Below, in pieces: positions 10,576 to 23,600 of a DNA stretch of 64,000 bases. Source of the DNA: Mycteria americana (lineage: Eukaryota > Chordata > Aves > Ciconiiformes > Ciconiidae); contig NC_134370.1 of the NCBI RefSeq assembly GCF_035582795.1, forward strand, positions 32,227,501-32,291,500, read 5' to 3'. The stretch's first letter is position 1. Every line of letters starts with the position of its first letter. The notes beneath the pieces were generated by a model. That model was not told the DNA's origin. It saw only the letters and a list, made by a program, of their open reading frames with translations, and searched no databases. The translations under genes and the position numbers were made by a program.

Positions 10576-13500
10576 GTAGGTGCCACCAAGGAGGCGGCCG
10601 GGGGCGGCCGCCCGGCGCCCGAGGCCTGTGCGGGCCGCGGAGCAGGCCCCGGCACCCCGGCGGGCAGGAGCCGCCGGCCGCTGCCCCCGGCGCTGTCCCG
10701 CTTCCGGGGCGGTGGCGGCGGCCGCCTGGCGGGGCGCGGGGGACAGCCGCGGCCGCCCCCGGCCCGCCGGGAAGTTTTCGGGGCGGGAGTCGCAGGACTT
10801 TGCTCGGGGGTGAAGGGCGGGGGGGGGCGGGGTGTGCGGCTTGCGAGGCCGGCGGCCGCCGGCGGGCTCTGCTGTTCGGCCCGGGTCGCGGGAGGCGCGG
10901 GCTGCCCCGCGGCCCGTGGACTTGTGTAATGGGGGTTGGTTTTCCTGCGGGGCGGGGGGAGGGGGCCGGGGAGGAAGGGAAATGACATCAGAAATCGCCG
11001 GGTATGCACGGTGGGGTGACCCGGTTCCGCTAGCACCCCCCTCCCCCCCCGCCGCAGGGGGAGGGAGGAAAAAAGAAACTGTCACCGTGGGATTTCATCA
11101 GCTTCTTCTGCCTCCGTGCATTTAACCTATTTTTCTTTTCTTTGATTATGTAAGAGGAACGGTGTAGAGAGGAGCAATGAGTAGGGATGGCTGATGGGCT
11201 TTCTGGGGAATTACTGGGGTTTTTATGTCTAGCTGGTCTGCCGAGTTAGCTCTGGGAAATAGGGGAGAATTATGTTTCAGTGTTTTGCTTGTATTTACAT
11301 TTCTTGCACTGCTCCAAATATCGCAGCGCAATGCAGGAGAGAGAGGCAGGGAGTGGAAACAGAGTGAAAATGACCAAGTTTTTTATTTCACACTGAGTGA
11401 AAAGCAAGGGAGAATTGTAAGTAAAAAGTAAAAATCCCATTCTGTTGATGTTCTCGTGTGAGGAGGTACATGTGTATTTCCTTATCTTTAATCTCAGTCT
11501 AAGATATGAGTTTACGGCACAGTGTATTTATATTTTCCTGATACTCATCTTTTAACCTGTTTACATCATATTGAATATTTATTTGAGTTTTGATATTTTG
11601 ATTCAAAACTCCTTATGAGATGATCTTACTTTTTAAACTTATAAATAGGAAAATGTAGATTGAGGAGCTCTACTTTCTGAAAATGAAGTCCTCTTGACTA
11701 TGGGAATCTTCTCTTTAAAACTGCAAGCCACAACTCATAATTTAAATTTGCTTTTATTTTTTCAGACACTGCAGATGTAGTGTTGGAAATACTTATTTGA
11801 GTCAGGGTTTAGGGGAGGAAAATGTGCTGGTGGTGACTGAAGTGATACATTTTTTTTTTTTCTGTAAGAGTTGCATAGAAACTGAGATGTTAATAAATAT
11901 TTCATTTCAGTTTCTATAGCTCTAAAAACTGGCCTTTCTGGTATAAAATATTTTGGTTACTGTTTTAAGTATTTTCAAGCATCAGCAAAATAAAACTAGT
12001 AAGTTGGATTTGTTTTGCTGTTCGTTTTCTAAAGTATGTGGGGAATTTTTAGTTTCACTCTTGGATGGAAAGTAGGAAATTAGAGCTACTTGCAGGGGAG
12101 CAAAAAAAAAAAAAAAAAAAGAAAAAATTTGGCAATGATGTGTTTGGAGCAGCACAGAGTAGGCTGATGACACCGTGGGGAAAAAGAGGATGGAGATGGG
12201 GTTGAAGAGTAGCATCTACTAGGAGCAACCAGAAGCAATCTGCAGAATGCTGTTTCACAGCAGAATTCTGGTCAGTAGATAAGCACATGCCTTTGCCATC
12301 CATCTGCTAAACTGCTGGGGAGAAGAGTGTTTCCCAAAGTGGTTGTTCCTGTATCTCTTCTGCATTGCAGCACCATCTGTCTGGTAAACTTCTGAAGTTC
12401 AAATTTGATACTGTTAATTCACTTAAAATTTGCTCAGACATAGATGATCTGATGAATTGCTCAGTTCATATGGTAAGTGAAGGTTGGCCTGGTCTGATAA
12501 AGGGAGACTATTATTAGTGAGACAATCTTGCTAGAACAAAGTGATAGAATGACATTTCTGGAAACCAGTCCGGCGAGACTGGCAGAAGCTAGTCTAGTAC
12601 TTCAGGTTGAGAAACTGTGAGTGTCAAGATGAAAACTAGAATATGGAAGAAAGACAGTATACCACATAGTCAGGGGAATAATAATAAAAACAGTTGTCTG
12701 GAACAAATAGATCATGTGATAAGTTTATTAACAATGATTTTAAGTGCTATTTGTCGTATACTTTACTATATATATGAAGGCAGTTGACACTTTAAAAGTT
12801 GAATGTCTTTGATTCTGTGGCTTAAATAAATGCCCCCCTTTTTTTAACGGACTTTTCTCCAGTATGGAGAGTAATTTCAGAGAGAAAGATGGACTTGATT
12901 AGATTCAGGCTGACTATAAAGAATTCCAATTTCCTATTCATGTTTGGGCCAAAAAGAAAATAAAGAGAGAGAAATATGCTGGTTTACAAAACAGATATGA
13001 TCGTTTTGTTTTTATGTTGTCATTTGTCCAGTAGTTGAAGTATTTGTTTTGGGAAAAAGAAGCAAAGTGGTCTGTCTTCCTTCTTGAGTTAAACAAAAGT
13101 AGGAATAGAACACATGCAGGGAACTGTTTAAATGTGTTCCTGTTTAATCTGTTCATATTTAAACTTTATTCTTCTGAGAGAGCAAACTGTGAATCGGGCT
13201 ACAGTTGTAACAGCCAGTAAACAGTCACGATTTGTGCTGGTCCGCATAAGGTGTCCTCCATGTTCTTAGAAATGGATTGAGAAGTGTCTCTTTGTTCCTG
13301 TCCCTTGATCAATCAGGTTTACTCGTGGGGGATTGCTATATACCAGTCTTGACCATGGCTGTGCAGACAGCATAAACCACACCATATTACCAAATAGTAT
13401 GCTTGCTAAGTAAGTCTGAGTGTGTGAGAAGAACATGGGGTGAAGTTGTCATTGTTATTTGTGACTAATTAGTATTTAAAATATCTATAGCAACTTGAAA

Positions 13501-13975
13501 TATTCTAACAGGTTTTTTTATTTAACTACAAAGAGTCTTTTTAAAGCCATACTGTGTTATTGGACTCTAGCAGAGCTGCGTGTTCAGATGTGGTGAAAAT
13601 ATTGTTTAGTTTTCTGCTGATGTTTCATGAAAGTAGTGCCATCTATACTTGAAAATATAAAATTAGAGCAAAGCAATACCAAAAATAATGTATTCATAGC
13701 AGATTTTTCTTAAGGATCCATTGTGCCATTGTTTTATAAATGTGCAAGTAACTGAATTTCGAGTTAAGTTGGTAGATGCATTACTTATTGCAGAAACTTT
13801 TGACATAATGACATTCATGTGTAAATGAGTTAGTCTGTAGAAAGAAGCAGATGATGTATTTGTTGCTCGTGTGAAATGTACATGCCTGGTGCTCGTAGGC
13901 CCAATAAAGGATGGAAGTACAATCATTTGCACTAAAAAGTTGGTGAATTTATGTTTTTTCTTTCTTTTCCAACAG
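10576..13975 (+). other. WAPL: WAPL intron 1
   Basis: A 3.4-kb intron with donor GTAGGT at 10576 and acceptor TTTCTTTTCCAACAG ending at 13975. The first 480 bases belong to the CpG island and are rich in G-runs able to form quadruplexes (10806-10832, 10949-10971 on +; 11037-11060 on -). The rest is AT-rich with a 19-A run at 12102-12120. No further gene was seen. Confidence 0.85.
12102..12120. repeat. Poly(A) run, 19 A
   Basis: Nineteen consecutive A, then G and six more A. It could be the tail of an old retroposed sequence on the + strand, but no recognisable element precedes it. Confidence 0.85.
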
Positions 13976-14499
13976 AGAATATGAAACAGGAGCCAAAATG
14001 ACATCCCGATTTGGAAAGACCTACAGCCGGAAAGGGGGAAACGGCAGTTCCAAGTTTGACGAAGTATTTTCCAACAAACGGACCACCCTTAGTACAAAAT
14101 GGGGAGAAACCACCTTCATGGCCAAATTAGGACAGAAGAGGCCCAGTGTCAAACCAGATATTTCTGAAGTTCCTAAAAAACCCAAAGTTGAAGATGAGGT
14201 AACAGAGGATCCATTTGGATTTGACAGTGATGAAGAATCTCTTCCTGTGTCTTCGAAGAATGTGTCACAGGCTAAAAGCTCCTCTCAGCTGGAACCTGGT
14301 GAAGCTGCTCAGCCTGAGGACTTCAGTCCTCTACTTGAAGCTAACAGCAGAATTAGTCAGCCAGACAGCGGAGAAAACGTTGCACCCAGCAAGTGCATCT
14401 CTTTTGACAATACTGTTCCTCTCTTAAAAGAAAAGAGCACAAGCAAAAACATGGAAGATGGAGAATGCAAAGGCAGCAGTGCTAAACTTGGAATTGCAG
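13976..14499 (+). CDS. WAPL: WAPL exon 2, first coding exon (ATG at 13998)
   Basis: Acceptor CCAACAG precedes 13976 and donor GCAG/GTATGT follows 14499. The coding part is 13998-14499, 167 codons plus one base (phase 1). The protein begins [14 protein letters not shown], the invariant vertebrate WAPL start, with A at -3 of the start codon. Residues 9-11 are the YSR motif that contacts PDS5, and residues 71-79 (DPFGFDSDE) hold the first FGF motif. A conserved Lys-rich segment at 57-63 (EVPKKPK region) may serve nuclear import. The C-terminal half is Ser/Glu-rich and disordered, and diverged from the mammalian form as expected. A six-codon upstream ORF (13981-14001) overlaps the start codon. 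Translating through the donor instead adds only MFTQLSR and a stop. Confidence 0.97.
13981..14001 (+). CDS. Upstream ORF 3, six codons, ATGA overlap with WAPL start
   Basis: ATG at 13981 encodes MKQEPK and stops with TGA at 13999-14001, so the stop shares bases with the WAPL start codon at 13998-14000 in the arrangement ATGA. It has A at -3, comparable to the main start. Because it is in the same exon as the main start, every mRNA containing exon 2 carries it. Leaky scanning or termination-reinitiation would be needed to make WAPL. No peptide function is suggested. Confidence 0.6.
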   Translation: MKQEPK

Positions 14500-16258
14500 G
14501 TATGTTTACTCAACTGTCCAGATAGTTCTGTTCTCCTCTGATTTTTACAAATCTACATTTAGACTTTCTGTTTTCAGGGGTTGTTTAAATGTTCTAATAA
14601 AACCATGGGGCAATTAATTCTTAATTGTAAGAAATTGTAAAGGATACGCTATTTAACTAAAAACACCAGGAACCATTCTGTATTTTACTCGGTCTGAGGT
14701 CCTTGGCATGCTAATCATTATGTCTGCAAATTGAGGTACAGTGCTTTAGATTCAACGTAGTATGTTAGTCCACCTTGAATAGAAAGGAATAATAATCTTC
14801 CTTTTCTAGAATTTGTTCTGAGCTCAGTGCATTTCTGGTTTTTTTTAACATGTAGTATTTTGAAGAGTGATGAGTTGGTAATAATAGAATGCTTTATTCC
14901 TAAGTTGGTGGCTTGAATTTAGTGTGGGTACATGGTTACTACCATGCAGGTGCAGATACAGCTTACAACCTGCCTTATTTAATTATTTGGATGGAAAAAG
15001 TAGTTTTCTGAACTTCAGTTGCACAAAGGGATTTTTTTTTTTAATTAGCACATCTTTTTACGTACACATTGATAAAGCTTCAGACCCATGAAACGGAATT
15101 CTGTCACGTGTCTTTTAGGGGCCATTGTCAGGCTTTGAAGTGTTTGTAAAATATCTTAATAATTTTGAGAGGGAATTCACAAACCCCATGGAGCTGAACA
15201 TCGCTGTAATTTTGTTCAAGTCATTCTTAGACAAGATCAGATGTTGTTATACCTTATTAGAAGTTTTCGTATAATGGGCTGATTAAACCGCAGCTTCTAA
15301 AATTGGGCAGAAGATCACATTAGATGAACCTTGAGGAAGGTGATACCTACTGACTTGCTCTGGATTATCATAATCAACTTTAATGAGAAGAACTTACATA
15401 ACTTTGAATTCTCAGATATAGTTAAGTTAACCCAAGGATCAGAAATTTGAGTGGACTTGTTCAGTTGTAATACAGTGGACAAGAAGATACTGAATAGTGG
15501 TAGATATGTGTAGCTCAGTTATTTGCAAGATAATTTTTTTAGTGATATAATACAAGAAAAACAAAAAATGTTGATTTGAACTGTAGTTTGACAGACACTG
15601 ATGGGACGTGTAGTTGTCTTTTGATCTTACTCTTATTTTTGCTGCTGAAATATTTCTTGTTTTCATATGGTTTTCTGCAGTCTATTTATCTGTAAGTATG
15701 ATCCACCTTCAGTCTGGAAATGCAATTTATGTTTTGCTAAGTTTGAATATAGTTTTCATAAGAGATTGAATAGATTCATCCCCAAATATTTACAAGGAGA
15801 AGAAATAGTAATGAGTTTCCGTGGTTGTTAATGAGAGATTGTAGCAGAGCAGGTTTTACAGTGAAATGGTTTTCACATAGAAAAGCTTTGTTAGAACAGT
15901 ATTTTTCAGGTTGGAAAAGAAAATGTGAGAGCTGTGGGGAGAAAATGTGATGGAGCTCTAAAAATCCATAGTGCATGAAAGGCCAAGAGGACAGTCTTCA
16001 GCAATTTCATTGGTGCTTCCTGGTTCCAGTATTGTGGAAAACAATAAAATACAATATTTAGTGCAGAAAAACTTTTTAATTTGATGCTTATTTAAATTCT
16101 AAACTCCTTGTTAGACAATACTATATATACCGTAAATATATACAACTCTAAAAGGAATGAAGCTGATGAATCTTGGTGGATAAGTGCATCGGTGGCTGTT
16201 GAATGTGGTGGTGGTCTGGATGTGGAGGGGGAGGTTACTTAAACAACAGTTTTTTAAG

Positions 16259-16492
16259 GAATTCCATTCTTGCGTGCTTTCCTGAAGTGTTTGTTACTGA
16301 CTGCAATTCAGCCAGAAGTAGTGAAGGACAAGGTGGATCTTGATCTCATGATACTGTTCTTTCAGAATCTATTACATTCTGTATACACCCAGTCAAATGA
16401 AGATAAAACCTCATTTCATAGCTTTCTTCAGAAATTAAATTCAACTGAGAATGAATCTTTGCAAAACATCCTAGGAGGGTCTTTAAATAAGG
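16259..16492 (+). CDS. Putative alternative WAPL exon in intron 2
   Basis: I do not recognise this sequence in known WAPL. The segment is open for 78 codons, bounded upstream by a TAA (16255) and downstream by a donor AAGG/GTAAGG (GT at 16493). The peptide has a hydrophobic start (IPFLRAFLKCLLLTAI) and then mixed helical sequence (VDLDLMILFFQNLLHS ... SFLQKLNSTENESLQNILGG). With acceptor TTTTTTAAG ending at 16258 the exon is 234 bases, phase 1 at both ends, and would insert 78 residues between exons 2 and 3 in frame. That acceptor is weak and has another AG nine bases upstream, whose use gives an immediate stop. A better acceptor (branch-like TACTGAC, CAATTCAG ending at 16311) gives a 181-base exon. 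Joined to exon 2, that exon hits TGA early (poison exon). Joined to exon 1, it could start at ATG 16348 and read into exon 3 in frame. Confidence 0.35.
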
Positions 16493-17586
16493 GTAAGGAA
16501 ACCAAGACTGTAGTTTTGGTGATAGTGTTTGTTTTGGACAGTTAGCATAAATGAAACTTGGATGGTTTAAGCAGCTATTATGCTTGTGTAGACTGATCCA
16601 AAATAAATAAAAATTGTCTCTTGAGTACGTCACTCAGAACATTGAGCAATTAGAGATAGTGGTATAGTTAGCCAGTGTCAATGTAGGTACTTCAAAGGTT
16701 TCTTTGTTCTGTTGACTATTAAGTAAAGTTTGATGGTATGAAGCTGTCTTTCAGAACTGGAGAGAGTTAATTTTATTGATTTGGGGTTGGGGGCATGGGC
16801 GAAGGCGGAACTTGGGGAACAAAAACTGAGTAACAATAAAAAGGTTGTTTCTTGTTGTGTGGTCTTCTAAGGTAAGCAGTATGCACTTCTGCTTACATGT
16901 CCTCACCCTCCCCATAATCATTTTCCCCTTCCTGGTGACTCTTGAACTCCACCGGGTTCAACCAGATTTGTTCAAAGGGCTCACAGATCCTTGAGACAGC
17001 AAGCTCTACTTTTCCTGAAGAGGAAAGAAAGGGGGCGGGAGGAAGGCAAGCAGATAGAACAACATTAATATTCCCAGTGTGAGAGAGACTGCAGTGTGAG
17101 CTCAACCTTAACCCACATACAACAGTGTATCTCTAGGCTATATTGGTACTGATGTTCATGAAAGTGCTTGTTAACTTGTTTTAAGTACAATTTGCTAGTC
17201 CTTGTCCTGATACTGACTAGACAGCACATGAATTGAGGTCTCAAGACTTACTGATAGCATGTGCCATCATTGTGTCTTAATTCTTAAGCTGGGTGAAATA
17301 AGGTTAAGAATTAGAACAAGGTGAAAGCTGTGACTTAACATGGCTATGGGCAAGCTGAGAGCTACAGTTTAGCCTGCTAATTCTGCTGCAAATTTATTAT
17401 CCTGCCTCAATGTCCGTTTCTTTGGACATTAAAATGAAGGTGATGCAATGTCAGTTAATTTTAACTAATGTTTGGCATTAAGAAGCAGTCCATTTTTTGG
17501 GTTGTTTTAATAGTTGTGCAACTGTCTAACACAGTTGAGGACCTGTATCTTTTATTTATAATGGTATGACTTACTGGTCTCTCTGG

Positions 17587-17628
17587 GTTTTTTGGGTTTG
17601 GGTTTTTTTTTTTTTTGGTTTTTTTTGG
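17587..17628. repeat. T/G-rich low-complexity tract
   Basis: Runs of T broken by GGG and GG, of the kind scattered through avian introns. It has no coding content. Confidence 0.85.
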
Positions 17629-20600
17629 ATAGCCTTCAGCTAGTGTTTGTAACAGTCTCATTTTAAAGGCTTTGAGAAGCTCTTAATGTGGAAAGCTTCT
17701 CATAATCTTACCCTAATGTTGCTTGATCAAGACTTAATACTGTCAGAAGAATGTTCATGAGTAATCCTGTACGTAACAGGTAATTTACAGATAGTAGGAG
17801 TTCAGGTAAATTAGAAATAGCAAAAGAGTATTCGGTGTTAACAGTTACTGTTAGGTCACTTTTGTTAAGGTAGGAGGACTTGGTGGCTGGAAAGTAAGTC
17901 ATCATTGGAAAAACATTATACTGGTAAATCATATCAAGCAAAAATGCAACAACTTAGTAGTTAGAAGGTGAGCTTTTTTATGAGAGAGTCTTACAGTAGG
18001 ATAAGGTGAAAACCCACAGAGCAATACTTACTTGGATTTCTGAAGCACCTTGGTGGGTTTTTGTTTATTTGTTTTTTAAACTGTTAAGCTTATTCTGTAA
18101 GGCATAAATCCAAATAGTATTTCACACTAAATTCACCTGCACACAAACTTTAATGTAAAAACACTTACAGCCTTGCAGAGCAAATTGTGAGGTGCTAGTT
18201 TTAAAAAAATTTCTAGTAACTTTGTTCTTAGAATATTTATGTTAGCTTGTGTGTTGAAATTAGCGTAGTATGATTTTTCAGATGAAAATTAGTCAAAGCT
18301 TGATGAATTTTAAAAGATGGTATGGCATTCTGTAATTATATTAGTGTATGAATACGTTTCAGATTGGATAACTACTTTCCCTACTCTGGCTATTTCAGTC
18401 TAGGGAAATACTACTGGCATTCTTATGTATGTGTTTGTGTTTTGACTCTGGATGTCATGATCACCTGCTGCCTTTCGCTTGTGTGCCACAGTGCTGAGCT
18501 CTGTAACTCAAGCCTTTGGAGGGTCTAGTCCAAGATGTTGATGCTGTTCATCTGAGAAGGCACTTGGGTCGAGAGATGTCTCAAGTGGTTGGATGATCTC
18601 TCTCATCTTTGCACACCTCATATTCCTGTGTGTGGACTATGAAATAATATTACTTATTTACGTTAATTCTAAGTTAAAGCACTAGGTATTTAATGATGCT
18701 TTTAACTGAGAAGTATTTTAATTGGGCATGGATTAAGTCTGATTTGTTTTAAAGCCTATGAGTTTATTTCTTGAAAATATGTTTTGCTTGCTGTGGAGAA
18801 ATAGAAAATAGAATGGCTTAAAATGTCTTTTCGCAATACAGAGCAGTGTAGGAATAGTATCCCTTTCTGCTGTGTTGTGATGCTAAGTACAGATTTTGTG
18901 GTTATTGCCTCGGCAGTGCCCTTTGAGGCTTTTTAAGATTAAAAGGACAAATTATTGCATGTAAAGTATTTGTGATACTTGCATTTTTTTTCTCCTAACA
19001 TTTAGAGTAATATGAAAATGGCTATTCTGCATCTTGTCATTTGTTACTGTGTACTCGTATTCAAACAAGTCTTTGTTCTGGAAGTAGTTTTGCTCTTGAT
19101 GCTGTAAGGAAACATTTACCTCTTTGCTATTCAGTTCTTTTGTGTTTCTGGGTAGTTCTTAATGCCCTCATTTTTCACTTGGGGCTCATGCACATATCGG
19201 TAGCACATCAAAATGGCAAATGCAATCCTTCGTAATAACTTATGCTTATGCAATGCAGGAGTGAAGGGATACAACTGTGCTTAAGTACTTCATGACCCAA
19301 TATGCAGAATCTAGTCGTGTTTAGTTGCTTGAAAAGCATACTGAGTGAATAATTTGCAGAAAATGGTTGCCCTGAAAAGAAGATAGTTCAAGTCATCAGG
19401 TCTGTTCCTACCAGACTATCCTGATAGTACCGTAGTGAATGTGTCTGCAACGCCTCTGCATCCTGATTATGTGGGTGTGGGAGCCCTATCTTTAGAGTTA
19501 AGTTTCAACTTCTCAAATGCAGGTTTGTTACGTAATTACATTTGACAATAAGATTTGCCAGAGTATTCCTTTCGAATTGTTTTAGAGCTTCTATTTTGTG
19601 TTTAATGGCGACATGGACATTTAAGATAATAGTTAGGTCTGAGAATCGTACCTTTCTTCCTCTGCAGAGCTGTTGAGTGCAATTTATTTACCTCTTGAGG
19701 AAGAATTTCAGTTTAGTAATTTTCTGTCCAAAAATGGAGCAAAAAGTTTGGGGAACCTGAATGAGGTCTGAGCATTTGGCTCTCTTAGGAGACAGCTGGC
19801 AGCAACCATGATTAAAAAGAACTGCAGCTGTGCTCTGGCTGGCTCAAAGTGTTAAGAAACTGATAGCAGAGAAGGATAAAGGTCTGCCAGAAAATATGTA
19901 TGCCCGTAGAATTTCAGTGTTACAAGGTTTATTTAGATGGCAGTAGTTATGCTGGGTATATAGATAGCTGGGGTTTATCCACAAGTCCTCTCTTCTTCAA
20001 TTGTTTTTGCTATGTTTCCTGCTTTTAAAGGTACCCTTCTCCCCTTACACACAGAATTTTCTTGCTGTGTCAGTAGCCCAAGTTCAAACTAGTGTGATAA
20101 TTGTTCTCAATTTTTTTTTGCTTTGGTATTACTCTGATACTGCTTTGAAGATTTGGTGTTGGTTCTTTTTCTTCAATGTTTTTCAAAAGTCTGAAATGAC
20201 TGAAGTTCTGTTTAAATTTCAGTATTTATACTGGTTTGCTAAAATAGCAATACAGGAAAAAGACCCCAGTATTTAGGAAGGAATCTTCTCATTTCTGCAA
20301 CGTATTTTTCCTAGTGACAGGGAAATGCATACTATGTATGTCCACGTACAGAGCACACGAAACTTTTTTCCCTCAATCTGTAACTCCCCTTTCCCAAACA
20401 ACAGTGAGATTCTCAATACCTTTTTTGGAATCCATACTTTTAAAATCATTCTTTCTTTATGATCTTGTACAATGAACAGTTAGTTTTTAAAAGGTCGAAC
20501 TTTTGACTGCTTCTTAACTTATTTCATGTTAAAAAGTTGAAATAACTTTGCATTCAAAACAGTTGGTCAGTACTTGTAGAAGAAAAAAACCTGTTAACAT

Positions 20601-23600
20601 GCATGCCTTTTAAGCAGGCCAAAGCATGCAGGAAAGCAGAAAACAGTTGGTAAGGAAGCCATTTCAGGTTCAAACTGCCGAGATCTTATTAACTGTATGG
20701 AAAATGTTTTTCAAGTTCAAACTTAGCTCATATTTTCTTTTAAGAAACTGCTACTGTATTCAGTAAAGGGTTTCAACATATCTATGAGTAGTGTCTGAAT
20801 TCAGACTGACTTAGCCGAAGGATACAGTTATTAGTGCTGCTATGTTATAATATGCTTTAATACCTTTTTCATAAGGGCTCATACTACAGAAGTTGGTGAA
20901 AACAAGGGTTTTTTTGGCATGTGCCAGCCCCTGATGTTGCCCATGACACTTTGTCTTGTTTTCCCTACAAGGGCAAAGTAGTTAGCTTCCTGGGTCAGCT
21001 TTTTCCTGCTGCTCTGAGCAAAAGGTGCCCTTATGAGCTAGCAGTGAGGAATAATGTGTCTCTTTCACTGGACTTTCCATCAGAGGTGAACACATGATAC
21101 AGCTGGTTCAGGCTCTGACAACTCTTGTATTACAGAGTGTAGCAGCTCTTCTGACTACTGGATTTGATGTTGCACAATTTCTCGTCTCTTCAGGACCATT
21201 TTATTTTTAGATTTCCAACCAAGTAGTCTTGCTTGCGGTGTTGTAGAGTTCTTCAAAGCTTAATTCTTTGCTGGAAGACAAAAACTAGTTTTCTTTCTGT
21301 AGGAAGGGGGCTTAGCATTGTTTACTAAAACTGCAGTTTGTCCTTCATTTGAGAGTTATGGACTTTGCATGCAAGTTGGGTGTGGGCATTGCTAACATGT
21401 TGCGTGGTTTGTTGGGTTTTTACATAATATCAGTGTCTGTAGAGTCACATCATAATTTATATTGTTATGAATGTAGATAGAAAGATGTGAGGCAGTGTTA
21501 AAAAAAAGTCACGTTTGTCTTGTAAGTACTCACCAGAAGAAAAACAGACTTTAAATGAGGTTTTCAGAATGTTGTAGAAGAGTTTTAAGCAAGATTAGAA
21601 GGAAGAGTGAAGGAGGAATGATAGTTATTCCAGCTGTGAAAGACAAGCTGTAAGACTATAGGTGCAACTTGGACAAAAATACTTACCGGGGAAAACAAAA
21701 AGGGTCGAAGTGCAAGGGAAGTTATAGGGCTTTAATTTGATAGAAATTGAGAGGCTGGATGTAGCTGATGACAAGCAGCCTAGGTTAATTTTTAGTTATA
21801 TTTTAATTGGAGGAGGAAATGCCTTTAGTAATGAAAGAGTAAATTAGTAATTTTGAGGTTCGGTGTTTTTCCCCCAAAATGTTTGCTGGGAAGGCAGTTG
21901 TGCTGAACACGGTACTATGTGTGGTTTGGCCAGGTACGTGTGTATAGATTGGTATGAAGGTGGTATTGAGATACGCAGTGACTTAAGATACAATGAAAGA
22001 TCAGCGATCAGGCAGAGTATCTGATGATTGCTAGCTGAAGAAGTAGAAGACGAGGGGGAAAGCAGCTAGATTGTTACTTCAAAAAACATCTTCCCATACC
22101 ATTGAAAATTGTGCCTGAGATAAAGGCTAGTGATTACCTCTATGAATGTTTTCTGCACAGAGGGAAGGTGGTCATGTCAGCCTGCACCCCTGTGAATGGC
22201 TTCCATTTCCATTGAAATACAAGGACTTAAAAAGCTGTACACTGGCTGACAGGAGGTGTCATTTTTGCACCAGTGTAAGACAACCTTTCAGAATGCCTGC
22301 TGGTAGCATGTTTTCCCGGTGGGGAAAAAAGTCAACAAGGAATTACTTCGTATGGCTTAGGGGTCCAAGGTGAGAAGCAATAATGTGGTGGTTAGAGTTC
22401 AGCCTTTCACAGGGTGGAGCCATGGCATGGTGGGGTGTTGTGCTAACAGCAGCAGCAGAACAGTTCATGTTCTGAAAATGTGAAAATCTGTTGGGTTCAT
22501 GGAATGAAAATAATGATTTATTAGAGATGCTGAACACTGTGTTACCAAACTGACAGGCTGCATCTAGGTGATTTGAGAGAAGAAAAGGTGTCTTCTGTCT
22601 TACAAGCTACATGTTTAGAAGAATAGCTACTCTAGCTGAAATGAAGAGATGTAATGTGATTGAGAACTTGTTTCATACATAGTCTTAATAAATAATCAAT
22701 TCAAACTTTTCTTATAAATTGCCTTAGAATTTTGATATTTGGGGTGCTGGAAAGGAAACAAGAAAAGCAAACTATTCTTAAGGAAAATAGTTCTGTGATG
22801 GCGGTACATTAAATCTCATCACTTTAGGGTTTTCTGAGGAATTCTTCTGCAAAAGAAGATGCCGCTTAAAACATCTGTAGAGGCAAACAGTGTCTATCCA
22901 ACCTGCATGTAAACTTGTTGGGAACTCATTTTGATTCAGAGAGTAAAGAACCAGAATTACTTAAGAATTTGTAATCATAGCTATGGATGTGGTGGTTCTA
23001 TAATTTTAGCTATTTTAGTGATTGTCAACCATGAAACTCGTCTTGAGAGTCTAATCTTCTGAGGCTCTTACGCTTCGTATCTTCTGTTTATGCCTGCTAA
23101 CAGGCACTGCTTTTTGAGATCTTATGGGCATCAATGGATAATGATGGGTCTAAATAAATTTTGTCCATTTCTTAGAATTGTGTATTTTATATCCGTAAGC
23201 ATTTTCTGTGTTTCCCAGCTGTTCGATCATAGGCAGAAAATGGATCAAAGGAGTTTAGTCTGTAACCTTTTCTCCTTACCAACCAAAACATTTCATTTCC
23301 AGTGTAGAGTAGAAGAGAGAAACTGTAATGAAATTTGTTTTCTTATTTGGAGAAAAAGCATGGCTTCTCTGCAGTTGCTGGTTTTCTGTCCAAACCAGAG
23401 AAGACACTGTGCGTATGTCTCATTTGGGCTCTCTTCCCAGAAATGAGGAATCCGATACAAGCACCTGGTAAAGATTCGTCTTTCCCTTTAGCTTGGTCAG
23501 CTTCAAGTTGTAGAGTAAAGTGGTGTAGCTTTATGCTTGGGAACATTGGTGGTGGTGTAATGGAGCCATAATAAATGTTTCCGAGTGTTCAGGAACATCA

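Larger units (their letters stand above)
9590..11060. promoter_or_regulatory. WAPL: CpG island spanning WAPL promoter, exon 1 and start of intron 1
   Basis: The sequence changes abruptly from AT-rich to extremely GC- and CpG-rich at about 9590 and returns to AT-rich after about 11060. Such islands mark constitutively active promoters of vertebrate housekeeping genes. Long open frames on both strands inside the island (up to 480 codons on the minus strand) are Pro/Ala/Arg/Gly-rich artefacts of stop-codon scarcity, not genes. A recognisable cluster of core promoter motifs sits at 10127-10288, immediately before the inferred transcription start. Confidence 0.92.

Noticed and set aside
9643..11085. 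480-codon open frame on the minus strand across the CpG island
   Set aside because: Pro/Ala/Arg/Gly-rich low-complexity translation caused by stop scarcity in very GC-rich DNA; several overlapping frames on both strands look the same, and it lies over the WAPL promoter and exon 1.
20030..20096. Acceptor-like TTTCCTGCTTTTAAAG followed by an open phase-1 frame in intron 2
   Set aside because: Stops after about 19 codons with no polyA signal close by and no protein-like features.
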